The notes under the pieces were generated by a model, which was given only the letters and a program-made list of their open reading frames with translations, was not told the DNA's origin and searched no databases. Both the position numbers and the translations under genes were made by a program. DNA of 64,000 nt, from contig JASANG010003692.1 of assembly GCA_030248215.1 (NCBI GenBank), forward strand, positions 62,001 to 126,000, read 5' to 3'. This DNA is from Enoplolaimus lenunculus. Its lineage: Eukaryota > Nematoda > Enoplea > Enoplida > Thoracostomopsidae. Positions 41,677 to 54,296 of the stretch are shown piece by piece; within the stretch, counting starts at the first letter, position 1, and each line of letters starts with the position of its first letter.

Positions 41677-44571
41677 ATGGCTCTATCGTTATGCTTTAGT
41701 ACGCCAAAAGCGTCACAGGCGGTTGCATTACCCCAGAACAAGAAAGTTCTTAAAAAGAATCGTTATCCAAAAAAGCTAAACGTAAAAATGGCAAACGCGT
41801 GCAGCGTAGAAAAACATAACTTTGCGGGCAGGCAATATCTTGCGCAGGATGTGATTGACTCAACCCCACTAATTGAAGTAGCATCTGAAACAATTTTATC
41901 TAGTGCCGATGGCGATGATTCGTTTCGTTTTAAAATAAGTGAGAGTGTTTTCTATCTCATTGATATCTCACAAATTTTCGCATACCTATAATTTCAAGTT
42001 GTAAAAGCACATGGAACCGAAATAAAGGATATAGCATTAAAGCTTGCATCATGTAACTTGTTTTAGAATCCATTACATTTAATCAAAAATATTTCCCATG
42101 AATGGTATACGTATTATATTTACTATATATGGACGTGGGGCAAAGGTAATAATTTTAGCAGGAGCAATTTATGCACCAGATAATCCGTTTACTTTTGACG
42201 ATATGGAAAGCAATAGTGGTTTTCACGCTTGGATACATTGCTATGGTCTTCGCCAACGTTTGAATGCTACTTTCCACTAGTAACGGATGGACACTTGACA
42301 CTGCGATATTTACCCGCAAAGTTACGGCTAGAATTTACATTTACAAGAAGTATACCTTCACTAATTCTACGGTGCGATACAGACAAAAGTTTACGATTAA
42401 AATTAACGAATTTAAGCTTTATGAACCGAAATTCAGATTAAATAAACAAGCGCTTGAACATCAAGATCGGACATTGAACAGCACAGGCGCAAAGTACCCA
42501 GGAATCAGATACAAATTACGCACACTATCAGTCAACAAGGAGCTACAGAACGTCGATTGGACAATTTTTATGGCAGTCTTCTTTGAAAAGTATACATCTG
42601 GGGATTGACTCAAAAAGCATATTCAAGCGCACCGAAAATGAACCCCTTTGCACTAAGTTTACAAGACATGGAATGTTTTACTTTGTTTATGAATGATGAC
42701 CGATATCCTTGTAATGTACCTATACAGTGTAAACTAGGAAAAAATCTCAGAGTATGGGTCAACACTCAGTATGCGCTCAACTTTAGGAGTTCAAATCTAG
42801 GACTAAGTAGAAATGGTTTTTGGAATAATGAGGGTATCAAATAATTTGTTTTGATTTAACAAAGGATCACAGCAACGATTGCGATTATCTTTCAAAGCCA
42901 CCAGATGAACAAGTTAGACTTGCAATGCATTTTACCAAGGAACTTTCAAAGGCTACTGTAATTTTTGTAATGGGTGAATATACAGCGGAGTTGAATATCA
43001 AAGCAAATGCAAACCAAGAAGTATTTTGGAATAAAGTATTTTAAAAGGGATTACGTAATACAAATAGGTTAACCACAATGAAAGCTTCGTTTGGTACTTG
43101 CATAATATTGATAATTTGTTACAGTCCAAGTTATATTATTGTTACAGTCCAAGTTATATTATTTTTGACAAAAACAAATCTTGGGATGTAACAGGCAGAT
43201 GATTGGCGAAACATACCTGCAAGAAATTCGAATGACGGATATTGCTTCAATGGATCAACACAAACTCCAGCAACCTAATGTTTAATCTAACTCCACCAAA
43301 CGTGTTATGATATGTTTGTTCAAGGTATTTGAAATTTCTTCAATAATAACCAATCGGTTTTCGTGACCCGCAGTGTCGGGGATATACGTTTAACAAGGAC
43401 TATTTCTCGGGAATAGTATTTGTATCACATTTGTCGGAATTTGACTTATGAAAGGTTCTCGAAGATGGGTTCGTCAACATCAACATGTGAAACAATCGGT
43501 GAGTAACAGACAGTCACGTGCACGGCTATGAGAAAAAATTGTATATAGGCAGCTGAAGAATTTTGAAATTGTTGATTTATATAAAGGTTGCGTCAAACAA
43601 AATGAAAAAACAAAACCCGCAGCTGAACTACACATCTATCGCACAGCAACCTCTACGGCGATGGGGTAGTCTGTCTTTACGCTGGGCTGAGGATTATCCT
43701 CCGTTGATCATTGCAAAAATCATTAAAAAGAGCCAGCTTGCTGGATTAATTTACAGTTGAATTATGCATCTACGAATCAGCAAACACTTTCTTAGTGGAC
43801 ATACTGGCCATGGAGTTCCTGACAATTCGATACTAACCGGTAATTATACTAATATACATGCTACGGTGTTCAATGGAGATGATACTTTTCATAGGGCAGA
43901 TAAACGAATGGGACATATCAAATCATTCAACTAACCGGTGGGATACATGGGATGGATCAACTGACCGTGTCAAACCCTATGCAGAACGCAATTGCGTTAT
44001 TACTACGTATATATACTCCGAGAAAGTTCATGCATGCAGACCAAAGAAGAATCTTTTTTGCTTGAGGGTGCGATCAGAATATGATTACTACTTGTATTAA
44101 TCATACCCCTGTTTTTGTTAAAAAATGTACTAGACGTCGAAGTTTTAGCTTGAGCGTAACTCGGTCTGAGCAGTTCTTATACATTTCAATGAATAATGCC
44201 GCTTTATCCACTCAAACTCGTATGCACACACTCGCATGTATACTCAACACACTCACGTACAATACGTATGTGCACGTGCAGAGTAGCTGATGACACATCA
44301 CCACCACAGGACTCCACCGGTGGGGGAGCGGGAGGGCAAAACCCTCATTTTTCATCCACTGATTGGTATCAACCGAACAAACTTCACTAAACTGCAAGAT
44401 TTTAAATAGGTAAACATCAGAAAAATACCGCTTCCGGTGGATCTTGCGCTCGCTATGAACAACAGCCATGCTGAACAATTGCACAATGAAAGCTGGTGAC
44501 AAACTTCCAAACTCATGGTGTTCCAGATGAAACTGATGGATGTACTGCACGAATTTAAAGAAGAAAACCAA
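41677..44571 (+). pseudogene. Polinton/adintovirus-like capsid region fossil
   Basis: The part at about 42230-43045 resembles the F54H12.2-like protein family, which is carried by Polintons and related virus-like elements of animals. It shows the family's characteristic order of a KINEFKLY-type strand, a later N-P-F segment and a closing F-D-L-T stretch. The flanking frames (41677-41991, 43563-44100, 44212-44571) are plausible remains of the same element, but I cannot assign them. No integrase, polymerase B, ATPase or terminal repeats of a Polinton were recognised. It is clearly broken, with many breaks, and old. Confidence 0.5.
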
Positions 44572-46200
44572 AATAAATGTTCATATCATTGTTTGAACGA
44601 ATGCATCGCGAATTATAATCACTGATCAGATACGACTCCAGTGCGTTGTGTCCAGCAATTCAATTACACAACCAGATAATGCCAATAGGTTGGAAAGGGC
44701 ACAACGGCAATATTAGAATTTCAACACCACCAACATCTGAACTGCATTTCGTTGCGATTTAGCGATTCAGTGTCAGATCCAAAAATTTCTGATACGGGAA
44801 ATGTGAGCGGTGTGGGAATAGTTGAAAACGTTGCTCGCGAGCGAATCGAGCGAGAAGCCAAACACAATTTTAGTACTAAATATTAGCACGAAATTTGTGT
44901 TTTGATCTTTGTTGTGATGGAGTCTAGGTCTGGTAATTCTCCTTGCATTCGCCAGTAGAGTGATTTGTAGAGTCGACTCGCTGCAGTACCAGAAGAGTCA
45001 CAGAAAACATGCAACAAATTTACAAAAAATTACTCAATTTCTGGACGCAACAGACAAAAGAACAGAACAAAGAAATCCTGGACAGAAGTTTACAAACAAA
45101 ATACAGCCATCCAATTTTCAACCAAAGCCTGCAGGTAACAAAGCAAAAAACTTTTATTCCACTCAAGAATTTCATTATTTTCAACTCATGCATGTGAAAA
45201 AATTCGAGTGACCTCGTTTTCCACTACCGAAATGACTAAGGACTTGTAGCCAAAAGGGGCCAGAATGACTCAGCCCCGCCCCCTGGAAGGCCTTCTAGAA
45301 AAGTTACAAACTTGCATGTAAATCTTCGCAAACCCTTATATGAACCTCCTAAACGTTTGCCAGCCTCATAGCCAGGTGACCTGGCTACGGGCTTGGATAT
45401 AAATATTATTTTAGTCCCAAAACTGCAGTCAGTAAAGGAAAGTCGCCTAAAAGACAACAGGGAACGCTGATCCAATCACAAAGTTGTTCGTAGTTAATGA
45501 CACTTCGACTTGGCGAACCATTAAGAATCAAATTTAACCGCCCGGCTGCATTCGCCTAATTTTTTTCTGTGATGTACCAAATTTACCCAATTGACAACTT
45601 TACGACACTCAAATATTTTCGGAAGAAGGGCAGTCAAAAATATGTGCACTGCTACCACTTACTGACTTAAGTAAGTACTCAAGCCAATCTTATTAAGTAA
45701 ATACTTTAGTAAGATTTCAGAAAGCCAGCCAATTATCTCAAATGGACCGTATTTGCGTCACCGACTAAGTTTTCTAACGCTGTAGTAAAGGGGAGTTCAT
45801 GAATTCTCAAACTGATGGTGAAAGTAGCATATGAGACGGTGAAGGCATAAGGTTTTAGTACCATTAACACTAAAATATGGTGACGAAATTTTGCGAGTGA
45901 AAAGCTAGACACATGTTTTAAAATGACCCAAACAGCAGACACGTACTTCCCAGTGTCTGAGTCTGACAACATTTTGGACAAATTTTACAACCATTTTGAT
46001 GCCATAACGGATGACAGTTTTGATTGAAAACGAATATTGAAGTATAAAAGTTCACAAGACGTATTTCTTTATTTGTCAGTGCACTGGAAGTGCATATGTT
46101 AGTATTCACCTGGCTGTCTAAAATTTGCAGAAAAAATAATGAATATATTTAAAATTTATTAACTTTCATTTTCATTTCAAGTTGAATATTGAGAGTTGAA
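44572..46200. other. Non-coding stretch with repeat fragments
   Basis: It includes 'gctcgcgagcgaatcgagcgagaagcc' (in part; a relative is at 63079-63140). A 'catagccaggtgacctggctacgggc'-type palindrome lies near 45370-45395 (relatives near 47400 and 53930). A fragment of the TTACTTAAG-ended family is at 45655-45730. No gene is supported. Confidence 0.4.
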
Positions 46201-46202
46201 CG

Positions 46203-46318
46203 ATTTTGGTGGGACTAAAGTAATATTCAGCTATTTGATTAATTTTTGCTCAGGCTTAAGGCTTCGAAATGAGCTTATACCACTGTTATGCCCCTAAAAG
46301 TTACATTGGCCAAAGCAG
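46203..46318 (-). mobile_element. TTAGGC MITE, degenerate copy
   Basis: Contains 'ttgctcaggcttaaggcttc', 'gagcttataccactgttatg' and ends with the inverse of GGCCAATGTAACTTTTAGGG. Confidence 0.55.
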
Positions 46319-46364
46319 ACTGGTTTCTGAGTAATTTACCAACTCAGAGAATTTTTATGTGGAT

Positions 46365-46445
46365 ACCAGTGTGCGACCGGATACCAACAACTGACGGAGC
46401 CGGATAATCTAATATCCGGCCGGAGCCGGATAATGAATTCAAATT
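46365..46445. repeat. GGATATCCGG-family fragment
   Basis: Several 'agccggataatc' and 'atatccggccgg' blocks, like the interior of the hAT-like element at 23516-23886. Confidence 0.45.
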
Positions 46446-47067
46446 TAATACCAGATTGCATTTAAATATATCAGAACGTAGCTTACAATTCTTCCTGTGG
46501 CTTAAGTTGCCCAATGTGTTTACGTGGCAAAGTTTAACATCTCACGCCAACGCACTTTTAATACTTTAACAACGTCCCTATTATACTGTTCTATGTTTTT
46601 AGCGTTACGTGGAGTTGCAATATTTGTTTGGCCCGTGTTACTTTTAAGGGCATCTGGCATCTAGTTTTCCGTAGGTACTAATAAACAGAAGTGGTTAAGA
46701 TCAGGGATCGGAGTCTCGATCTCAGTCTCGGCAATCTCGTATTTGGCGTGTATCGATTTCTTGAGCCTCGGTGTTTTGGAACCGACGTAGAAGTCGATGA
46801 TTCAGCAAATGCTGGTAAACCTATGAAAAGCAGAAGTTAATATTATTGAAACAAGAGATGCCTGGTGAATCAAATTTCGTTGTGAATCAATGAATTTTCA
46901 TAGTTTTAAGAGCAGATATTCTGAAAAACACAAAAAACTTTGAAAACTACAAAGAACTACGAAAAACCTATTAGAAATTAATTTATTTTGGAAATTTTGA
47001 TTTTTTCGGTGATGATCAAAAGTTAACCGAGGACCGAGACTTTTCATTGCTGGTCTCAGCACATTCC

Positions 47068-47200
47068 TGGCTAGGATTAAGGGTATTGTTTTTGCTTAGG
47101 TTTAGGCTTAAATATAGACCCATTTTTCGCTAAAAGTTTAGGCTTAGCATACAAATAATAGGAACATACTGATATATTCTGTTCCACCCCTAGAATAACA
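47068..47200 (-). mobile_element. TTAGGC MITE, degenerate copy
   Basis: Contains 'ttgcttaggtttaggctta', a second 'tttaggcttagca' and a 'tgttccacccctagaa' end. The ends are eroded. Confidence 0.5.
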
Positions 47201-48387
47201 CTCGTCATCTATATCTGCTTTTCCAGCATTAGTGTAACCCAATAAAGATTGTGAACGTACACGGTTACATGCATACATTTACATTACATGTGTGTCAGGA
47301 AGAATTTTTACCTTCCCCCCTAGAAAATCATCAACCTTGTTTGTAAATCATCAGATGCCCTTACAATGCCCCCTAAAAAGTTTAGCCCCATAGCAAGGTA
47401 AAATCTGGCTACGGGCATGTGCCATATATCTAAAATTTACGCTTGAATCAACAATAACATTAAAGTTTAGACACGTCGTATTCAAATGATGGAAGTTCAG
47501 TCGACTTTGAAACATGGCTCGCACGACCAACTCAACCATAACGCAATGTACAATTTGTTTACTGTATTACAATTCTGGTTTGGCAGTATATACTGCACAC
47601 AACTTTAGCTAATCTTAGTTCGAAATATCAAATAAATACGTTGCGTTTCAATGCCGTAACAAACTTACACTATGGCGCAGACATCTCGTATATGCGTAAT
47701 TGCACGCTGCCAGAGAATGACATGACAAGCGTAAATATGCAAAAATTTTCAAAATCGAACCATTTTGGGGAAACAGCTATCAACAAAAGCACGTTATTGT
47801 AGATGTAAACAACTGTTTCACAACGAACACTACAATCTACAAAACAACATCAAACACCGTACAAATACAATAACACAGCAAAAACACACACGCACCAAAA
47901 TCAACTCATCGAAACTAACACAGCATACACAACTATTAAAATGAAAATAAACACACACAAATGGACACATGTACATTTCAAACATATACACAACATGAAT
48001 ACATAAATACAATAAATGTGACAAAGACAAATGACATACATAACAAAATAACTATTAGCCAAACCTACACACATAACACAGCATAGCCACATATATATAG
48101 ACACACACGCCAAATCTCCATTATCTACCAGCAATTTAGTGTTCCTATTATCGCATATATCAAAGGAAATAACGCATAATTTATCTACGAACAATAATAT
48201 CCCAACGTATGTATGTTTTTATTTACTCAATGTGTTATATGAATATGTGTTTGTTTCTATCCTGTGCGTATCTGTTTATTTTGTGACGAGTAGTATTTTT
48301 TGCGTATACATTTTTATTTTTGTGTGTACAGTTTATATCTGTGTGTATTTGGATTTTGTATAAAACAGTAATATAAATGTGTATACA
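47201..48387. other. Non-coding stretch, low complexity in part
   Basis: About 47860-48120 is CA-rich simple sequence (many ACACA runs) and about 48230-48360 is TGTGTAT-rich. The frames through them are artefacts of composition. Confidence 0.45.
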
Positions 48388-48515
48388 ACAGCAAAATATG
48401 TGTATATACAACAGCATGAATATATACGTGTATATACAACAGCATGAATATATACGTGTATATACAACAGCATAATATATGTGTATCTACAACAGCAAAA
48501 TATATATGTGTGTAT
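48388..48515 (+). repeat. Minisatellite of about 27-28-bp units
   Basis: Four to five units of ACAACAGCATGAATATATAC plus GTGTATAT, with variant units lacking 'tgaat'. It is flanked by TGTGTAT-rich sequence. Confidence 0.7.
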
Positions 48516-49202
48516 GTATTTATATTGCCCTTACAATTGGAAATTATCGTACGATTTCTGGCTGTACAGTACACATTACTCATCACACGTGCAAGTTTTT
48601 GCATTTTGGAATTCACATGCAGTCATTATCAAATGTGTGTAGCACTTATTGTCAGTAACAGGTTTTCAAACAAGCGAACTACAGTAAGTAGCTGCGAATG
48701 CTTCAAATATGAGGAAAATACAGGCAACGCAAAGTATAATTAGATTAAACACATAAATTCAGTTAACAGGTTTTCAAACAAACGAACTGCAAGAAGCTGG
48801 AAGTCATCTGCTACAAAGGGCTACGGCAAACAAAACGTTGCAAAAATGTGTCAATATTCGACTTTTACTGATTTAAAGGTACAAAACGTATTAGCAACTA
48901 GCGGAATGTGTTACACACATTGAAAACTGGGAAATATTCAATAGATCATGCCAATGTGGCAGTGTAACCACGTTTTAGACCAAAAGAACCTCGTAATAAC
49001 TGATTCTACGTAGCAGTGGCTTGTAGTACACTTGGTAAACTTGTTAAAGTTACGCTGGCTTGTGTTCAATTATTACACGTTTTACAACGCTTATTGCCAG
49101 CTGTGCTAAATATTAGTACCACGGGTTAACAAACAAGAACAGGAAAAAAAAAAAAACAAAACATGTGTTCAACGTTTACGACCACCACCAAAAAAAAAAC
49201 TG

Positions 49203-49348
49203 TTCAATGTAAAGAACAGGGGCGGAACAGTATTATAAGCATATTCCTAAGCGTAAGCCTAAGACAAGCAAAAAAATTAGTCTAAAGCTTACGCTTACTC
49301 TATTGCAGTCGCACAGAAAAACGTTCTGCCCCTGATCTTTACATTGGC
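49203..49348 (+). mobile_element. TTAGGC-bearing MITE, complete copy
   Basis: 146 bp. Ends are CAATGTAAAGAACAGGGGCG and the inverse of GCCAATGTAAAGATCAGGGG. The interior includes CCTAAGCGTAAGCCTAAG. It is the same length as the copy at 7557-7702, suggesting a well-defined 146-bp subfamily. Confidence 0.75.
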
Positions 49349-49589
49349 TTAAACATTGAAAGACTATTGCTAAATTGCGATAATTGCTTTGTACGTGTTC
49401 AGCTCAACAAATCCAATGGACCAGAGTTAGAAATTGGTCCTTAATATGGGAATTTTGAAGATCCACGAGTCAAAGGTTTAAGCCATACGACCCATAGCTT
49501 AGTTTTCTATTCCTAACGTAAATCAACGCCAGACAATATTGTAGCGTAAGAAGTTTATGAGCTTCCACTGTTACGGCGACTTTGATGAC

Positions 49590-49855
49590 CCATGTTATCT
49601 GCCATGGAGTAAGCTAAACCTTTATATTAATTTTTTCGCTTAGATTTAGGTATAGGCTCATTCTTAGGTAAAACAATACTTGTGCGTCGCCACAAGTCAA
49701 ACATTCTTGTTTACATATTTATATACAGTGCCATCATACGGCAATAAACAAGCGTTGTGGCACGGATGTCATCAGCGCCACCCACACGCTTAGACTCAGG
49801 CGTAGGAATATGCTTACACTGTTGTTATGACCATGATTTATACAATGCCTACTTT
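49590..49855. repeat. TTAGGC MITE, expanded or interrupted copy
   Basis: Left motif 'ttagatttaggtataggctc' and right motif 'cacgcttagactcaggcgtagg' with 'aatatgcttacactgttg' are separated by about 100 bp of unrelated DNA, so this copy probably carries an insertion. Confidence 0.4.
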
Positions 49856-50116
49856 GGTCATGGGTGGTGGTTCATCAATCAACTACCCATGATTCATGGT
49901 GAGTCATAGTCCACAAATGGTGACTCATTTGTTCCATCTTAGCTGTAAACTGAACAAAAATGTGTGTTGTCCAACAGTAACTTCAACAAGAGTTTGCAAC
50001 TGTCTGTATTCTACGTAGGAAAAAATGTACCCAGCGCGCGTTGTATTTTGGCCTGACTTTCTTTCGGTCAACATTTACCGTGAAGGGGCTCTACGTTGCA
50101 GCGATATTTCGAATTT

Positions 50117-50261
50117 GGCCAATGTTACTTTTTAAGGGGCGTAACAGTAGATTAAGCGTATTCCTAAGCCTAAGCCTAAGCAAAAACATATAATCTAGAA
50201 TCTAAATCTACTCTTTTATAGGCTCACCAGAAACCTGGACGCCCCTTAAAGTAACATGGGC
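50117..50261 (+). mobile_element. TTAGGC MITE, complete copy of the ACTTTAAGG subfamily
   Basis: 145 bp. Ends are GGCCAATGTTACTTTTTAAG and the inverse of GCCCATGTTACTTTAAGGGG. The interior has CCTAAGCCTAAGCCTAAGC. It is the best reference for the outer copy at 62272-62901. Confidence 0.75.
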
Positions 50262-50442
50262 TTCGAATTTTATCACAAACTGCTCGCTCAGCCTATACTG
50301 TTAATGCATATATTTACTGTGTTTTAAGGTGATGACTTCCCCCGTCCTGAAATTGAAACTTCGATTGTGATCTGTGATTTGTATGCAATGAATTTAATGT
50401 GAAATTTTACATTTTAATTCAGATTGTAAGAGATGATATTGC

Positions 50443-50602
50443 TCTATACAAACTGAGTCAAATTCGACTCCACCAGAGTCAAACGTGCGACTTAGTGAGT
50501 TGAATTTGACTCTGGCGGAGTCGAATTTGACTCTCACTTTGTGTAGTCCCGTAGAGCCTATTTCGGAGAGAGTCAATTTGACTCACCATTTTTTGCAGTG
50601 TA
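50443..50602 (+). repeat. GAGTC-palindrome element, copy 1
   Basis: Contains four or more GAGTC/GACTC inverted pairs (GAGTCAAATTCGACTC and variants), then 'cctatttcggagagagtcaa' and ends 'ttttttgcagtgtac'. It is almost identical in order to 54870-55019. Confidence 0.65.
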
Positions 50603-51116
50603 CATACTGCGTACATCTGTTATGATAAAGCTGTTATGCTCACGATCCATAATTACCCGGCTGCTACCGCGTGTAAAACAACACCGGACGTCACTAAATG
50701 TTACCGGAAACGCAGTTGAAACCGGAAATCGAACAAAATCACTGCAAATTTTGTCATTTTGAAAGCTGCCTCCAAATAATTTTGTAGTTGTTGAAATTGC
50801 CAACTTATAAAATTATGAAAAATTTTACAAACAGCTGGCTCCAAACATAGGCGTCTGCAAGAAAATTTCAACTGGTAAACGGTGGGGGTTGGCCAACTGC
50901 AATTTTATCAAAATCATAGTACTCCAACAAATTCCTGTGGTTGTGAGAGTTCAAAAAATATATTTTAATTCCTAAGGTTTTCACAGTGCTGGACTGGTAC
51001 TAAAATTGCCTGTGTGTTTTGATATAAAACGCGCACCACCCCAATAAAACATTTTAAAGCAATAATTTCGTTTTCAATTTTTTATACACGTAATAACACA
51101 AAAATTTATATATACA

Positions 51117-51165
51117 AGCTGTAACGCCCCAAATGCGTATTTTGGACAACTTTCCAGCATTACTA
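51117..51165. repeat. Short hairpin repeat
   Basis: 'agctgtaacgccccaaatgc' followed by 'gtattttggacaactttcc' and 'agc'. Same family as 31145-31185. Confidence 0.5.
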
Positions 51166-51596
51166 TCATTACATGGAATTCATAAAATATAAACGTGATT
51201 GTTCTATGAAAAGAAAATCTGCATGAAGATATTTGTACATTTGTTAACTTTTGCACATTGCACAAAACTGGCGGACTACTAAATTTTACTACAAAAAAGT
51301 AATTAAGTTTTTTATTGACGACATGTTCAATATACGCATAGTGTGGCGTGTGAAAAACACACTGCAGAAAAAATACAATATATGTTAGTAAGACGCACAA
51401 GCAAAACATATTAAAACAAACGCAATTTTAGTGCTAAATCTAAATACAAAATTTTGGTTTCGAATCAGGTCTAACAAATGATGTGATTTGGTATTTCTCT
51501 TGATCCGCTTCTGAAGAAGTAAACAGAATTACTCCGGCTGCGTGATCAGATTTTGCTGAAAGGCGGGGCACCAGGGACAGCAAGACATCTGGGACG

Positions 51597-51789
51597 GCTC
51601 ATGTAAAGATCAGGCGCGGACCGTTTTTCCAGGGGACTGCAAAGCAATAAAAGTATACGCATTAGACTAATTTTATGCTTGGGCTTAGGCTTAACATATA
51701 GGCTTATCCTTACGCTTGCGCTTGGGCTTACGTTTATACCTTAGGAATATGCTTATACTACTGTTACGGCCCTGTTCTAAATATTGGCC
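51597..51789 (-). mobile_element. TTAGGC MITE copy with expanded interior
   Basis: Ends 'catgtaaagatcaggcgcgg' and the inverse of GGCCAATATTTAGAACAGGG. The interior has repeated GGGCTTAGGCTTA and 'cttgcgcttgggctta' steps, longer than the 146-bp copies, consistent with hexamer expansion. Confidence 0.65.
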
Positions 51790-52017
51790 AATAAAGAGGT
51801 CATCTCGACAAAGCAGTTCTATTCGAGCGCATCGAGATGGAATTTATACACATGATCCTGAGATAAATTTGACGTAAACACGCCAATTTATTATACATGA
51901 TTTGTTTTGGTTTTACACAGCGCGGTACAAACACATATTTGAGAATATCGGCGCTAGTGGTTCCAAATCGATTCCATGTGTTAATGTGGTATACTCGATA
52001 TTTTTGTAATCCATATA

Positions 52018-52135
52018 ATTGAAGCTGGAACACCCCACATACGTATTTTGTGCAACGTTCCAACTGATTTTTTATATACAGTATGCAAATCTGTGCAATT
52101 AAAGCTGGAACACCCTACTTGCCAATTGGGTAGTA
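52018..52135. repeat. Two short hairpin repeats in tandem
   Basis: GAAGCTGGAACACCCCACAT with GTTCCAAC at 52018-52065, and a second AAAGCTGGAACACCC at about 52097. Same family as 31145-31185. Confidence 0.5.
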
Positions 52136-52534
52136 ATTATGTAACGAATGCCTTCAGGTTGCATTTATAGCTTGAGATAGCTTTTATATATGAAAGTGTA
52201 GTGCCTGGACCGAACAGGGGTGGGGAGCCCCAAACTCCAGAGTGGGGGCCTCAGGATAGAGGTGGATGCAGAATTTATCGATGTTTGATACGAGGTTGTC
52301 CGAGATCACGCTCGCGTTTGATAGCTGTAGGACACCTTTCCAAAAACAGTTTCGCACAAAAGTCGCAAAATCATTGATCTAGAAAGTGAACCCATCTTTA
52401 AAATGAATCAAACTTCGCGTGCAGCGCGAAATTTTTCGGACATTTTTTAAAGTAGCTAAAGAGTTTTTTATCAAAACCATTTACAATCTTCATATACTTT
52501 AACCCAACTAGACAGCACACGGCAAACCTCACTC

Positions 52535-52665
52535 AAAACTTACCTTATTACCTTTCTTGACTATTTTGTTTCATGCGAGTTGTATATTGTCTTAAGTAAA
52601 ATTGTAAGCCAGCCAGTGTAGCGAGCGAGAAAATGTGTTAGCAACTAACAACCTGGTAGTGATTG
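52535..52665 (-). repeat. Dispersed repeat, inverted copy of 32458-32600
   Basis: Shares 'cttaagtaaaattgtaagcc', 'gtgtagcgagcgagaaaa' and 'caacctggtagtgattg' with the inverse of 32458-32600. Confidence 0.5.
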
Positions 52666-52671
52666 TAGGGA

Positions 52672-52835
52672 CCGTGGTCCTTGGGACCTTAAAAAGTCAA
52701 ATGTTTAAAAAATCCAAATATGGTAATTATAAATGACTAGGAGAGATTATGAGAAGCTTAAATATGTACAATTTTCAAAATCCAACAATTTTTGGAGATA
52801 CACCGGTTAGGGGGATAACCGAAAAAACCCTGCAA
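52672..52835 (+). mobile_element. Truncated hAT-like MITE (relative of 27837-28404)
   Basis: Shares 'ttgggaccttaaaaagtcaa', 'gattatgagaagcttaaata' and the terminus 'ggggataaccgaaaaaaccc'. The left end is missing. Confidence 0.5.
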
Positions 52836-53016
52836 TTAGTTTACTTTATTCACGTAGGGGAAAGTTTGAAAACCAATTGATTACACGCTGAAAATGCAAC
52901 CATAAAGGGGTGCTTAGTATACATGAGCGAATCGCAAATTTTTTTAACATTTTTTCAGAACACCGACCGAAACTTACAAATTTGGCAAATGTTTCATCGG
53001 CTATCACCGCCCTTGC

Positions 53017-53104
53017 CCAGGACCAAATAAAGTTGAGTTCGAAACTTTAAATCATAACTTAAATTTAAATAAATATTAGCCGTCTCTTATTCGGGTCACT
53101 ACAG
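53017..53104 (-). mobile_element. TA-inserting MITE, copy C (internal deletion or truncated)
   Basis: The right terminus TTATTCGGGTCACTACAG is intact and followed by TA. Only about 90 bp of the 444-bp element remain. Confidence 0.6.
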
Positions 53105-54296
53105 TAGTTCTAACAATTCATCACAACGCTTAAACCGAATACAAACACGCCACATGATATTGACGTCAAGCGTACCAATCAACTACACACCCAGCATGCA
53201 TACACCCACAATTTTTGATCCACATACAGTACTCTGCGCATGTTGTGTTTTTGGCCGACACCCCTTACTTAAGGGGCGGGTTGAAGTTTACGCTAGCCAA
53301 GGAATACGTAATATGCCAGAAAGTGTTCAGTTATTGTTGAAATTCTAAGTATATTACATCATATGACATCGACCAACCGACATATTTACAGCAAAAAACG
53401 CAACGCACGGTGGTACATTTTGTGATACGTGAAATTCGGCAGCTGCACACTCTTGTCAAAGAGTAATCATCCACTCTTTTAGATACATTTGCGCACATTC
53501 TTGTCACATCTCACGTAGCAGAATTATTATCAAAATACAAACACTATACACACACAGGCGTTCTTTACCGTCTTTAGCACACAGCAGACACATAAACAAC
53601 AAATAAAATACAAACATACAAGAAAAATACAACACACAATAAAATATCACAACATAATCGTTTTTTGCTCAAAACATTCACCCACAGAGAGAGAGCAGTT
53701 CAAAGTTTTATGTAAACAGATACACCCGGAAGCTGAAAAACTTAGTCACGGTCTTGTAGCCAATAGGGAGGCCCGAAGACCGCAGCCCCATGGAGGCCCG
53801 GAGACCTCAGTCCCATAACGAAGAATTTCGGCCGTCGTTGAAAACTTTCACCCTTGAGTGTGAGCAGTCATCGAAAACCCTTGTATGCGCCTCTTGAAAA
53901 AATGTTTATCCTCCAATATCGTGAGCTGGCTACGGACCTGCTGTAGTTACGTCTAATAAGCTCTAGTTTATCCCGGCACGCCAGACGATGAAGTTTTACT
54001 CATGTCAACATAAAATATTATGTTTCTGTTTTGTTTAAATATATGGTAAGCTGAATCAAATCCTAGAAACGGATAGTGACAGCGATCATCATAATAACCG
54101 ACACACGGATTGCAGATTTAAACATCAACCAATACAATTGAGATACGCAAATACAATCACCTTGTCTTCTTAACGTTTGACAAGTTCTGCTGGTTTTATT
54201 TCAAATCGAATAATGACATCATATTGGCAAATTGATTATTCAAATGAAATTTACAACAAAATGTGAGCATAAAAATAACAGAATTACCGGTATTCC
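53105..54296. other. Non-coding stretch
   Basis: About 53755-53850 has two copies of 'ggcccgaagaccgcagcccc' / 'ggcccggagacctcagtccc' in direct repeat. About 53920-53945 has an 'agctggctacgg' fragment. No gene was seen. Confidence 0.4.

Noticed and set aside
47830-48743. Cys/Val/Tyr-rich frames of up to 100 codons
   Set aside because: They run through CA/TG-rich simple sequence and a 27-bp minisatellite.
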